Shown piece after piece: positions 1 through 7,578 of a stretch of DNA of 64,000 nucleotides. Within the stretch, counting starts at the first letter, position 1. Every line of letters starts with the position of its first letter. The notes below the pieces were generated by a model. It did not search any database, was not told the origin of the DNA, and worked only from the letters and a program-made list of their open reading frames with translations. Source of the stretch: an uncultured Porphyromonadaceae bacterium (lineage in GTDB: Bacteria > Bacteroidota > Bacteroidia > Bacteroidales > Muribaculaceae); assembly GCA_902495245.1 (NCBI GenBank), contig CABUWI010000006.1, positions 62,001 to 126,000 on the forward strand, in the 5' to 3' direction. Position numbers and translations under genes: made by a program.

Positions 1-671
1 CTGAGGGATGATACAACATTTCTGCTCACCTGTGCCACCGGCTGCACATTGCGCTTACCTTTCTCATCGTCGGCAGAGGCCGGAGGTGGATAATTGCCGC
101 CGTTGCCGTTACCCATATACTGTGCCGCCAACTGGTAGGAGCGTTCAAGCATCTCCATCTGGTCCGGCTGCTGTTGCTGCTGTGCCATCGTATTTTGAGC
201 TTCCAGCTCGTCTATCCGTGCCTGCAACTCGGCGACCTGCGCCGCCTCGCTGCTCTCCGGCACGAAGAAATCATCGAGCGAAGCCTGCACTTCCTGATAC
301 GCCTGAGCCGATGTTTCCACTGCCGAAGGCTGACGCATATCGCTGTCTTGCGGGGTTACGGCTGTGAGAGTGTCGAGGACGGATACCGTCTGCTGACGGG
401 CCTCTTTCTCTTTCGCGGTTTCGGCAGCCTCATATTCCGACATCTTGTCTTTCATGCCGTCGTTCTCCCCTTCGGGTATCTCGGTGTTGAAGGCGTCGCC
501 CACACGCTCGTCACCCTTGTTGAGACTGCTGTAAAGTAGCCATAGTATCACGGCACCGCAGAGAATGGCGGCGGGCATCACCACCAGATATTTCATCATC
601 TTCTGCCGTTCCGCTTGTGATTTTGGCTGGAAGAAGCCGTTAATCCTCGCTTTCCATTCCTGCATTGTCAT
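1..671 (-). CDS. traM: Conjugative transposon protein TraM (3' end beyond window)
   Basis: The minus-strand frame is open from an ATG at 671 (alternative ATG at 665) to the window edge, giving about 223 residues with no stop. It starts MTMQEWKARINGFFQPKSQ, has one membrane segment at about residues 26-47, then an acidic, Gln-rich stretch that probably forms a coiled coil (an ELQARIDELEAQ segment followed by a Gln run). This matches the N-terminal half of the Bacteroides conjugative transposon TraM family, an inner-membrane part of the mating-pair apparatus, comparable to VirB10-type scaffolds. The start overlaps the end of traL by about 30 bases, as expected in a tra operon. The C-terminal half is not visible, so I cannot tell if the gene is intact. 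Confidence 0.85.
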   Translation of the reverse strand, partial: MTMQEWKARINGFFQPKSQAERQKMMKYLVVMPAAILCGAVILWLLYSSLNKGDERVGDAFNTEIPEGENDGMKDKMSEYEAAETAKEKEARQQTVSVLDTLTAVTPQDSDMRQPSAVETSAQAYQEVQASLDDFFVPESSEAAQVAELQARIDELEAQNTMAQQQQQPDQMEMLERSYQLAAQYMGNGNGGNYPPPASADDEKGKRNVQPVAQVSRNVVSSL

Positions 672-969
672 AGGCAGCGTGAGTTATTGGTTTGACATCA
701 GGTTTGTTGATTTCCAGTGGCTGTATATGCTCGACCTTCACAAGACGCCCGGAGTGACCCAGCCCGATTTTATAGCAGGCATGACCGAACACGAAGAAGG
801 CGATTAGGACGAAGGCGCAGAGCATGATGGTTACGACCATAAGCCGCTGTTTGTGAGAAAGACCGTCGCAAAGTCTCCTCAGCTTTGTCGAGAGTTTCCC
901 TTTCGGGGCGTGCCACACCTTATTATATACGGTGTCTCTCGCGGCACGGAGATTTGAAAATACATTCAT
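640..969 (-). CDS. traL: Conjugative transposon protein TraL-like
   Basis: A 109-residue protein between traK and traM, the position and size of TraL in Bacteroides conjugative transposons. The N-terminus is basic and cytoplasmic (KGKLSTKLRRLCDGLSHKQR), followed by one hydrophobic membrane segment at about residues 44-66, then a short periplasmic tail. The start codon overlaps the traK stop by four bases (ATGA), which indicates translational coupling in one transcript. TraL proteins are poorly characterised small membrane parts of the mating apparatus. The call rests on gene order plus overall appearance rather than a catalytic motif. Confidence 0.75.
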   Translation of the reverse strand: MNVFSNLRAARDTVYNKVWHAPKGKLSTKLRRLCDGLSHKQRLMVVTIMLCAFVLIAFFVFGHACYKIGLGHSGRLVKVEHIQPLEINKPDVKPITHAAYDNAGMESED

Positions 970-1595
970 CGTTTGGTAGTGATTATATCCTTGTTTTCAA
1001 GGATGTTGAAACCTTCAATAATAAATCCGTTGGGATTGTCGTCGGAGCGCGATACATTTGACAGACGGCATACCGTTATCAATGTGCGCTCCGTCATATT
1101 GGACTCGCGGATAATCATCTGGCGCGCGTATGTCCTGGCGGTATAGGGATATGTGTTGAAATCGCATACCACGCTGTCAACCTGCACGACCTGATTGATA
1201 TTTCCGGCAATGATACGGTTGTAGTAACCTTTCTCCGAGAAATCGGTATAATAGTTGTATGCCGACTTGTCGCTGAGTATCAGCGCACGGTTGATGTTAT
1301 GCTCGATGGCTGACTTATCCGGTGAGAGGTTGAAAAACAGTTCATGGAAGCGTCGCACGTGTTCCCGTGCCTCCGCCGGACGGTTCTGACTCATGTCCTG
1401 CGACAAGGCAAGCATAAGCGACTTGCCGTTGTCAAGGACATAGATTTTCTCACGCTGCTTCTCGGCGAAATTGAACACCATTATCATGGCTACCGACACC
1501 ACAACGGCACACATCGCAACGAACACGATACCGAAAAGGCGTATCTGGCGGAACGATGTTTCGATATTCCTTAATGATTTGAACTCCATAGACAT
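966..1595 (-). CDS. traK: Conjugative transposon protein TraK
   Basis: A 209-residue protein beginning MSMEFKSLRNIETSFRQIRL, which strongly resembles the conserved start of the Bacteroides TraK family; the second Met, at 1589, may be the true start. A membrane segment lies at about residues 20-42 and the rest is periplasmic, like VirB8-type proteins. TraK is a core part of the conjugation channel. Its length matches the family (about 207 residues), so it appears complete. The gene that should lie just upstream, traJ, is missing: the sequence changes to an unrelated sigma-like gene within about 40 bases of the start codon. traK therefore marks the last intact part of the conjugation module. 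Confidence 0.85.
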   Translation of the reverse strand: MSMEFKSLRNIETSFRQIRLFGIVFVAMCAVVVSVAMIMVFNFAEKQREKIYVLDNGKSLMLALSQDMSQNRPAEAREHVRRFHELFFNLSPDKSAIEHNINRALILSDKSAYNYYTDFSEKGYYNRIIAGNINQVVQVDSVVCDFNTYPYTARTYARQMIIRESNMTERTLITVCRLSNVSRSDDNPNGFIIEGFNILENKDIITTKR

Positions 1596-2178
1596 GATTA
1601 TTTGAGTAGTTTACCGGCCCGACCTGCCACATTGCCCGCAACTTTTGGAGTTGCTGTTTGAGGGGTTCAATCGAGCCAGTAATGCCAAACTTATCGGCGA
1701 GTGCTTGATATGATATTGCGCTCTTGCTCCTCCCATCCCAATACACAAAGAATATCTCCGTCCATCTTTCCCCAAACTGCTCGGTCAACACCTCCCGCAT
1801 TGCCGCCAGAGCATTTGTAATGTCGGCGTCCTTGGCAACTTCATCCTCTGTCTGGTCGATGATTGTGTGGTTATCCCAAAAATCCCTGACCGTTTCCTTA
1901 CCCCTCCGACGGTGCTGATTCTGGCGCATCTGGTAATGCCATTTGAGGGCGAGGAAGAAATAATTTTTGATGTTGTCGATTTCGCGGTTGTTCTTGACGA
2001 TGGTGTTGTAGACGTTGATTATTACCTCGCTGTAAACATCATCAAATATGTCGGGGTCATAGGTGCAATTCTTCCTCAACGCTTTCCGCATTTCCTTCTC
2101 GTTGTCGGCTACCCAAGTAAGAAATTTCATCCCCTTTTCTTCGGGGGTGGTCGTGGCTTGCTCTTTATTAGTTTGCAT
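1450..2178 (-). CDS. Sigma-70-like protein with a C-terminus running over a junction
   Basis: The 242-residue frame has a sigma-70 region 2-like N-terminal half (DDVYSEVIINVYNTI, then NYFFLALKWHY and a basic QHRRRGKE stretch) and a region 4-like helix-turn-helix near residues 150-185 (AISYQALADKFGIT). The last 60 or so residues are translated from traK DNA in another frame and do not look like a real domain, so the authentic gene probably ends near 1630, where it is broken by the recombination junction. It is lower in GC than the chromosome. Phages and mobile elements of Bacteroidales often carry such small sigma-like regulators. A role in transcription is inferred from fold resemblance only. 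Confidence 0.6.
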   Translation of the reverse strand: MQTNKEQATTTPEEKGMKFLTWVADNEKEMRKALRKNCTYDPDIFDDVYSEVIINVYNTIVKNNREIDNIKNYFFLALKWHYQMRQNQHRRRGKETVRDFWDNHTIIDQTEDEVAKDADITNALAAMREVLTEQFGERWTEIFFVYWDGRSKSAISYQALADKFGITGSIEPLKQQLQKLRAMWQVGPVNYSNNHVYGVQIIKEYRNIVPPDTPFRYRVRCDVCRCGVGSHDNGVQFRREAA

Positions 2179-2250
2179 CTGCTTTTAAGTGTTTCTCAAC
2201 TATAAATAGCGGGTGCAACTTTAATTTTTCAAACGCCTCTTTATCGGGGT

Positions 2251-2862
2251 ATGGAAAAAATTAAGTTAGGCTCTCGCGGGGAGAGCGTGAAAGAGCTACA
2301 GAGAAGGCTCGACCTCGCTGTTGACGGCATATTTGGCAAGCTGACCGATGAAGCGGTTAAAGACTTCCAGACGGCGCACAATCTTAAAGCTGATGGAATT
2401 GTCGGCGGCAAGACTTGGGCGGCTCTGGGCGTGTCTGGAAGCGTCCAGAACAAGCGTAAAATAACGGAGATTATCGTTCATTGTTCGGCAACCCCAGAGG
2501 GTAAGGATTTCACCGTTGCCGACATTGACCGATGGCACATTCAAAGGGGCTTCCGCTGCATCGGCTACCACTGGGTAATTTACCGTGATGGCTCTGTTCA
2601 CTGCGGTCGCCAAGAGGGGTTAATCGGGGCGCATTGCACTGGTCATAACTCTCATTCCGTTGCTGTGTGCTACATCGGAGGCTGCGAAAAAGACGGAAAG
2701 ACACCCAAGGACACCCGAACACCAGAGCAAAAAACCGCATTGCTCAAACTGCTGAAGGAACTTAAACAACGCTATCCGACCGCCTCAATCCATTCACATC
2801 GGGATTTTGCTAACAAGGCGTGTCCGAGTTTCGACGCGACAAAAGAATATAAGACACTATGA
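2251..2862 (+). CDS. Peptidoglycan-binding N-acetylmuramoyl-L-alanine amidase (endolysin-like)
   Basis: A 203-residue, two-domain enzyme. Residues 1-60 form a peptidoglycan-binding domain of the PG_binding_1 type (repeated helices with VKELQRRLDLAVDGIFGKLT). Residues 70-203 form an Amidase_2/PGRP domain with zinc-ligand candidates: His in IIVHCSAT, His in the C-terminal HSHRDF region and Cys in KACPSFD. It should cut the amide bond between N-acetylmuramic acid and L-alanine. There is no signal peptide, as for phage endolysins that need a holin or are released on lysis. The next gene starts inside its stop codon (ATGA). Context suggests a phage lysis block; a muramidase-like role in conjugation is the alternative. 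Confidence 0.85.
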   Translation: MEKIKLGSRGESVKELQRRLDLAVDGIFGKLTDEAVKDFQTAHNLKADGIVGGKTWAALGVSGSVQNKRKITEIIVHCSATPEGKDFTVADIDRWHIQRGFRCIGYHWVIYRDGSVHCGRQEGLIGAHCTGHNSHSVAVCYIGGCEKDGKTPKDTRTPEQKTALLKLLKELKQRYPTASIHSHRDFANKACPSFDATKEYKTL

Positions 2863-3362
2863 AACAAGCAAACAAAATACGCCTTTTCTGGGCGATTCTG
2901 GGCGCACTGGTGACGCTTTGCATCGGTGTGCTGACCTACCACCCCACAACGGTCAAAGAGAGCGTTAAAACGGTCGTAAAGACCGACACAATTACAAACT
3001 ACATCGAGCGGGTTGATACCATCTACAAACCCAAGCCAGTCGAAACAACAATCATCCGCACCGACACCGTTAAAGCCGATACGGTTTTGGTGTACGAAAG
3101 TAAGCGTTACGATGTACCAGTGGCAACGGATAGCGTCAACGGCTCGATTGGGGTGGTTGCTTCGGGGGTGGATGTGTCGGTTGATAGTGTTAACTGGCGG
3201 TTGTCGTTCCCCATGCGCACCGTTACCAAGGAAATTGAGGTCGAGAGGGTAATCACAAAGAAAACACACCTCAACTGGGGCATTGGAGTTGGGGCGGGTT
3301 ACGGTATCATCAACCGCAAACCAGATATATTTGTCGGAGCGTCCGTAATCTGGTCATTCTAA
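2859..3362 (+). CDS. Small membrane-anchored protein, possible spanin or DUF6808-like
   Basis: A 167-residue protein translationally coupled to the amidase (four-base overlap). It has a short basic N-terminus, one membrane helix at about residues 8-24, a Thr/Val/Asp-rich extended middle with repeated DTI-type turns, and a C-terminal region rich in beta strands and glycine. The pattern (N-terminal anchor, long periplasmic stalk, directly after an endolysin) is what one expects of a phage spanin or other lysis helper, and it resembles DUF6808-type proteins seen in Bacteroidales phages. I have no motif that proves the function. Confidence 0.5.
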   Translation: MKQANKIRLFWAILGALVTLCIGVLTYHPTTVKESVKTVVKTDTITNYIERVDTIYKPKPVETTIIRTDTVKADTVLVYESKRYDVPVATDSVNGSIGVVASGVDVSVDSVNWRLSFPMRTVTKEIEVERVITKKTHLNWGIGVGAGYGIINRKPDIFVGASVIWSF

Positions 3363-3437
3363 AGGGGTTGCCAGTGTCGGGATTATTCCCGATATTTGCG
3401 CCGTGGTTGAGTTAACCCCCCTCGACCTACCCAGACA

Positions 3438-3764
3438 ATGAACAAGCAATTTGCACAATTTATGGTGGAGAGTAACACCGTTACCAAGCTGTTTCAACGG
3501 CTTACCGACATAGGCAATGAAGCGGTTGACCTCCTTGGTCTGCTCTTGCCACTCCCAGAGTTCCCCGATGAAGCAATCAAATTAACCCATCCGTATCACT
3601 TCGCCGAAACGGTCAGCATTAAAACCATCTGGCGGAGCGAGAACGGCGATATCCTCTTTCACTGGTGGGGAGAGGAAAACGGTATCGGCAAACTGGAAAG
3701 ATATAATCCAGAGGATAGGGTTTGGTTGCTCCGCTCAATCGTCAACTATCTGGCGAAACAATAA
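3438..3764 (+). CDS. Hypothetical protein, 108 residues
   Basis: A soluble-looking 108-residue protein with no signal peptide or membrane segment. It has a mixed helical N-terminus (VTKLFQRLTDIGNEAVDLL) and an aromatic C-terminal half (ILFHWWGEENG). I do not recognise the family. It lies 75 bases after the membrane protein on the same strand and ends just before a hairpin terminator, so it is probably the last gene of the phage-like lysis block. The base composition matches that block and not the chromosome. Confidence 0.5.
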   Translation: MNKQFAQFMVESNTVTKLFQRLTDIGNEAVDLLGLLLPLPEFPDEAIKLTHPYHFAETVSIKTIWRSENGDILFHWWGEENGIGKLERYNPEDRVWLLRSIVNYLAKQ

Positions 3765-3786
3765 CCTCCACCGATAACACACAAAT

Positions 3787-3816
3787 AAGGCTGACCCCGA
3801 TGATGGAGCCAGCCTT
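3787..3816. terminator. Bidirectional hairpin terminator
   Basis: A seven-base stem AAGGCTG/CAGCCTT surrounds a loop rich in C and G and is followed by AATTATTT on the plus strand; the minus strand also gives a T-containing exit. It lies between two convergent genes (ends 3764 and 3839). A related hairpin occurs in inverted orientation at 4507-4534. Confidence 0.6.
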
Positions 3817-3838
3817 AATTATTTCCTTATGTCGTGTC

Positions 3839-4372
3839 TTACCTCGTTCCCTCGTCAAGCTGAATTGTTGCGGAGAATGTAACATCAAACTCCTTATCCC
3901 ATACCTCGCATTCGTAACGGTTGTGTCCGACCTCGACCAGTGTGATTGTACCGTAAAACCAAGTTTCATCATCCCAATTATAATCATCGTGCTTGGTACG
4001 GTCGTAGGATAGACAGATTTTTCCGTTCTTCTTGGTCGGCTTCTGTGGCTCGGTTGTTTCTCGGAGGGCGAAAACATTGACCTCGTACTTTCCGTTATCC
4101 CATGCCAGAAGGTGAAACTCCTTGAAATAGTTTTCGTAGTATGCTTTGAGCGTGGGAGAATCGCAATAAGCGTAAGACCTATGCCGCCCTGCATCATAAC
4201 CCTCAAAATCTTTGTCGAGGTTCGTGTCATTGAAGGTTACGCTTTCAACGGTGTAGATTGTGCGGTTCTCGATGCTTGGGTTATAGTCGAAGTCATCCTC
4301 TCCGCAACTGGTTAACACCACCGCCAGAGTTGCGACGATGATGGAGGCGAGTAATCTGGTAAGTGCTTTCAT
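3839..4372 (-). CDS. Exported lipoprotein, unknown function
   Basis: The likely start is the ATG at 4372 (MKALTRLLASIIVATLAVVL), giving 177 residues with a lipoprotein signal peptide and lipobox LTSC followed by an acidic GEDDFD stretch. Acidic residues just after the lipid-anchored Cys are common in Bacteroidetes lipoproteins sent to the cell surface. The mature part is rich in aromatic and charged residues and probably beta-structured. I do not recognise the family. A good Bacteroidetes promoter sits 37 bases upstream. It is transcribed against the lysis-like genes, so it could be a cargo or lysogenic-conversion gene of the mobile element. Confidence 0.65.
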   Translation of the reverse strand: MKALTRLLASIIVATLAVVLTSCGEDDFDYNPSIENRTIYTVESVTFNDTNLDKDFEGYDAGRHRSYAYCDSPTLKAYYENYFKEFHLLAWDNGKYEVNVFALRETTEPQKPTKKNGKICLSYDRTKHDDYNWDDETWFYGTITLVEVGHNRYECEVWDKEFDVTFSATIQLDEGTR

Positions 4373-4408
4373 TTGCTTGCTTTGTGTTTGTCGTTTATAA
4401 GTATGGTG

Positions 4409-4439
4409 CAAAGTTACAAAAATGAAAACCTCTTGTCAA
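4409..4439 (-). promoter_or_regulatory. Bacteroidetes-type promoter for the lipoprotein gene
   Basis: On the minus strand a TTGA -33 box is followed by a 19-base spacer and a perfect TAACTTTG -7 box at 4416-4409, which matches the Bacteroidetes sigma factor consensus. Confidence 0.6.
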
Positions 4440-4506
4440 GAGCCTTCACCATTTCCCACTTAATCGGACTTTAACAATCTTTAATCTTTCCCGATACCAC
4501 ACAAAA

Positions 4507-4534
4507 AAGCTGATTCCACCATCGGGGTCAGCTT
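4507..4534 (-). terminator. Hairpin terminator downstream of the integrase
   Basis: Stem AAGCTGA/TCAGCTT followed on the minus strand by TTTTTGTG. Its reverse complement shares most of its sequence (CTGACCCCGATG core) with the hairpin at 3787-3816, so the two form an inverted pair around the lipoprotein gene. The rest of 4440-4650 has no gene that I can support. Confidence 0.6.
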
Positions 4535-4650
4535 ATTTTTTGCTATCTTTGCAGATGATTTGCGTTAATGTGTGTTAAAACCAGATTAACCCACTTAAGT
4601 GGAATTTGCCTAAATCACTATATTACTGGGTGTTGCGAAATGTTGTAACT

Positions 4651-5817
4651 TTACACACAAATGTATATCTGCGTGGTCGTGATGTCACTATGTCCCAGCA
4701 TTTTTGAAATGGTTTCAAGGGGAACGTGATTGTTGAGCGACATAGTTGCGAAGGTATGGCGCGCGATGTGCGATGTGAGATGCTTGGGAATTTTTGCCAG
4801 ATCAGCTATCTCTTTGAGATAGGCGTTGACTTTTTGGTTCGACATGACCGGTAATACCACCCCTTTGGCAAGCACTATCGGGTGTGTCATATACTTTCGC
4901 ATTATCTCCTGCGGTATGTCGAGCAGGGGTATGACACTGAGTTCATCGGTTTTCTCGCGTCTTTTGCGAATCCACATCTTGCCGTCGCTGTCGGTAGATA
5001 TATCCGAAGGCTTGAGATTGTGGACATCTATGAACGCCAGCCCCGTGAAGCAGCAGAACACGAAGGTATCCCGGACACTCTCCAGACGCGGGAACGCCTT
5101 TAAGTCGAGAGCCATTATACGTTGCAGTTCCGGTTCCGTAAGGAAACAACGCTCCGCTTTGGTACGCTTGAAACGCTTGCCGGCAAACGGGTCGTCACTT
5201 ATCCACTTGTTTGCGATGGCATACTGGATCACGTTCTTCAGGTAACGGAGGTAGCGCACGGTGGTGTTGTTGGCACATTCCTTGCTCATGCGAAGAAAAT
5301 GCTCGAAGTCCTGAACGAAGCCTGCTGTAACATCTTTTACAGGAATATCCTTCTCGCCACGGTTGAGCGTCAAGAACTCTTCAAGATAAGTCACGCAACG
5401 CTCCCAGCGGCTGAACGTGGCATATCCTATGTCGCCGCGCTCATATTCCTCGCGGCGTTTGATGTTGGTTTCACGGAACACGTCACAGAGCATCTTGGGT
5501 TTCTCCACCATCCCGAAATAATGGTTCTTCATTATCTGCGGATTGATGAACTGCCCCTCGTTAATCAGGCGGTTGTGTATCTCGTAGAAACGGGAGCGCA
5601 CCATTTCAAGATACTTGTTAAGCTCGATGTCACGACGCGAGCGGCCGTTACTTCTCTGGGCGCGCTGGTCCCATACCGACGGATTGACCTTGCGGCCGAT
5701 TGTGAACTCCATCTTCTGCCCCTCGGTCGTGATGCGGGCATAAAGCGGATACTCTCCGCTTCCTGCGGAGCGCGGCTTTCTCGGAAAGAAAGTCAGGGTG
5801 AAAAAAGAATCTTTCAT
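4651..5817 (-). CDS. int: Tyrosine recombinase (integrase), C-terminally truncated
   Basis: The best start is the ATG at 5817 (MKDSFFTLTFFPRKPRS), giving 388 residues. The order is an N-terminal arm-binding domain, a SAM-like core-binding domain (about 100-200), and a catalytic domain with HIARHTFATM, LGHSDITTTQIY and the nucleophile Tyr at about residue 385. The position often held by the first catalytic Arg reads TGLAFIDV, so Ala replaces Arg, as in some Bacteroidetes integrases. Only three residues follow the Tyr before a stop, while relatives continue for tens of residues. The reading frame therefore runs into foreign DNA at about 4662. Activity is doubtful because the missing C-terminal tail normally packs against the catalytic domain. 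Confidence 0.8.
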   Translation of the reverse strand: MKDSFFTLTFFPRKPRSAGSGEYPLYARITTEGQKMEFTIGRKVNPSVWDQRAQRSNGRSRRDIELNKYLEMVRSRFYEIHNRLINEGQFINPQIMKNHYFGMVEKPKMLCDVFRETNIKRREEYERGDIGYATFSRWERCVTYLEEFLTLNRGEKDIPVKDVTAGFVQDFEHFLRMSKECANNTTVRYLRYLKNVIQYAIANKWISDDPFAGKRFKRTKAERCFLTEPELQRIMALDLKAFPRLESVRDTFVFCCFTGLAFIDVHNLKPSDISTDSDGKMWIRKRREKTDELSVIPLLDIPQEIMRKYMTHPIVLAKGVVLPVMSNQKVNAYLKEIADLAKIPKHLTSHIARHTFATMSLNNHVPLETISKMLGHSDITTTQIYICV

Positions 5818-5923
5818 AAAGTCTGCGGATTTAATGGTTATATAAATATAATCATTTTTTGCCGGATATGCAACCCGCACAGACCATTATGAAGATACCA
5901 AACGCGACAGACAGAAGCCGGTC

Positions 5924-6216
5924 CCAATCGTGAGTCAATATTTATCCTGCAACTCACGGAATAGCTCGGAAGATAAGCGGTAAATCCGCTTAAAGCAGCC
6001 CGAATCCGGCTTAATCGGGCTTTAATTCTTAAATGAAGTTAAAAATCAAAGACCATTCTCCGAAAGTGGGGCCGAAAAGTGGAGCCATGAACCCTGAGCC
6101 TTCGCTAACTTGACGGCATAACGCCGCAAAATACTGATTGGCAGGCGACTCACTCGCTGAATTTTCAATCGTGAGTCATTTGCCTCACGATTGGGGTGAC
6201 TCACGCATTACTCACG
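5924..6216. repeat. Cluster of GACTCAC-type repeats, putative integrase arm sites
   Basis: Between the integrase and tRNA-Lys there are seven copies of a motif related to TGACTCACG in both orientations, at about 5929-5937, 5952-5958, 6147-6153, 6170-6178, 6184-6192, 6197-6205 and 6210-6216. Two longer copies read CAATCGTGAGTCA. The remaining sequence in 5818-6251 carries no gene I can support. The position, between int and the target tRNA, is that of the recombination region of an integrative element, so I infer arm-type binding sites; operator sites are possible too. Confidence 0.5.
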
Positions 6217-6251
6217 CTTATGCTCCGAAAACCGCTGTATTCTGCCGGATA

Positions 6252-6296
6252 GGGCAAAAACAAAAACGCTGGAAATCAAGTGATTTTCAGCGTTTT
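6252..6296 (-). terminator. Terminator of tRNA-Lys
   Basis: A long hairpin (AAAACGCTGAAAATCA paired with TGATTTCCAGCGTTTT, minus strand) followed by TTGTTTTTG lies about 20 bases beyond the tRNA 3' end. It is the expected intrinsic terminator of the tRNA transcript. Confidence 0.75.
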
Positions 6297-6317
6297 GCGG
6301 TGGAAGTTCGGACTTCT

Positions 6318-6393
6318 TGGTGATCCGCCTGGGGCTCGAACCCAGGACCCCAACATTAAAAGTGTTGTGCTCTACCAGCTGAGCTAGCGAATC
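6318..6393 (-). tRNA. tRNA-Lys (anticodon TTT)
   Basis: The 76-base minus-strand sequence folds as a cloverleaf: acceptor GATTCGC/GCGGATC with one G-T pair, D-arm AGCTCAGCTGGTAGAGC, anticodon loop ACTTTTAAT giving UUU, T-arm CTGGG TTCGAGC CCCAG, and an encoded CCA end. Its 3' end faces the integrase and mobile region, the usual geometry of an element inserted at a tRNA 3' end. Confidence 0.97.
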
Positions 6394-6408
6394 TCCGTTT
6401 TGCGAGTG

Positions 6409-6439
6409 CAAAGTTAGGGAGTTTTTTTGAACCTTGCAA
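6409..6439 (-). promoter_or_regulatory. Promoter of tRNA-Lys
   Basis: TTGC -33 box, 19-base spacer and TAACTTTG -7 box on the minus strand, about 16 bases upstream of the tRNA 5' end. Confidence 0.7.
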
Positions 6440-6555
6440 GTTTTTCGACATTTTTTTGAGAAAATTGCTTTTTGAAAGGTGCAGGTCATTTTTATCGCCG
6501 TATTTGCCGGCCCCGGGTGTAATAATCGAGCGGGTCAGTGCGTTATTGTTTCGTA

Positions 6556-7578
6556 ATGATAATGAAGATTCTTAAATGGCCGTTGCTGGCGGCCGCTTTG
6601 GCTTTCGGCGCGACGGCGACGCAGGCTCAGAGCGGCGGCACGTCGGTCTATTCGTTTATGGATATAAGCGGCTCGAGCCGCATTTATGGTCTGGGCGGCG
6701 TCAATGTGTCAATCGTCGACGGCGAAGACGTGATGACTACTGACCAGAACCCCGCCCTGCTCGGCCCGGAGATGTCGCGCAGCCTCGGTGTGGGCTATAT
6801 GCGCTACATCGGCGGCAGCAACTTCGCGAACGCCAAGTTCGCCCATGCAGCCGGCGAGAACGGCGCATGGAGCGTCGGGCTGCATTATTTCGGCTACGGG
6901 TCAATCAAATCGGCATTGCCCGACGGCACCGTAACGGGCACTTTTTCGCCGATGGACCTCGCCGTGGCGGCGCAGTATAGCCATAATCTCGGCGCGCGCT
7001 GGCGAGGCGGCGTAACGCTCAAATTCCTTTATAACAGCTATGATTCGTTCACGGCTATGGCCATCGCCACTGACCTCGGCGTTAATTATTATAACGAAGA
7101 TTACGACTCGTCGCTGTCGCTGGTCGTTGCCAATCTCGGCGGCCAGGTCAAGAAGTTCGACAACCGCAGCGAGCGTCTGCCAATCGACGTCCGCCTGGGC
7201 TGGAGCAAGGCCCTGGGACGCTCGCCCCTGAACCTGAGCATCACGGCGTGGAACCTGACCAAGTGGCATCTGCCCTATTGGAAGCACGATTCGAAGACCG
7301 GCGAGGCCAAGCGGGTGAACACCTTCGCCGGCAATCTGTTCCGCCATCTGATTTTCGGCCTCGAATGGAAGCCGAGCGACCGTTTTTACATTGACCTGGC
7401 CTATAATCACAAGGCATCGACCGACATGGGCACCTATTCGCGCAACTTTCTGAGCGGCTTCTCAATCGGCGCCGGGCTGAAGGTGCGCGCTTTCGGCGTG
7501 GGCGTGTCGTTTGCCCAGCCCCACAAGAGCGCGGCCACTTTCATGGTGAATCTGACAACTAATCTCTATGAGTTCTGA
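6556..7578 (+). CDS. porQ: Type IX secretion system protein PorQ
   Basis: A 340-residue outer-membrane barrel of the PorQ family. The start is ATG at 6556 or 6562; both lead into a signal peptide ending at about TQAQS. The mature protein begins with the conserved pattern of PorQ (SVYSFMDISGSSRIYGLGG, then NPALLGPEMS) and ends with an aromatic C-terminal strand (TNLYEF) typical of barrels. PorQ is a type IX secretion component thought to work with PorU/PorV in the outer membrane attachment step. The cmk gene starts inside its last codons, an arrangement common in Bacteroidetes, where porQ and cmk are often neighbours. Other T9SS genes are not in the window. Confidence 0.85.
   Translation: MIMKILKWPLLAAALAFGATATQAQSGGTSVYSFMDISGSSRIYGLGGVNVSIVDGEDVMTTDQNPALLGPEMSRSLGVGYMRYIGGSNFANAKFAHAAGENGAWSVGLHYFGYGSIKSALPDGTVTGTFSPMDLAVAAQYSHNLGARWRGGVTLKFLYNSYDSFTAMAIATDLGVNYYNEDYDSSLSLVVANLGGQVKKFDNRSERLPIDVRLGWSKALGRSPLNLSITAWNLTKWHLPYWKHDSKTGEAKRVNTFAGNLFRHLIFGLEWKPSDRFYIDLAYNHKASTDMGTYSRNFLSGFSIGAGLKVRAFGVGVSFAQPHKSAATFMVNLTTNLYEF

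Noticed and set aside
3722..4012. 96-codon plus-strand frame overlapping the terminator and lipoprotein gene
   Set aside because: It runs through a hairpin terminator and across the supported lipoprotein gene; its start has no good context.
4544..4551. TATCTTTG box on the plus strand after the int terminator
   Set aside because: It matches a -7 box but has no suitable -33 box and no plus-strand gene follows.
5924..6216. CRISPR array suspicion from the repeated TGACTCAC units
   Set aside because: Units are short, in both orientations and irregularly spaced; there are no cas genes.
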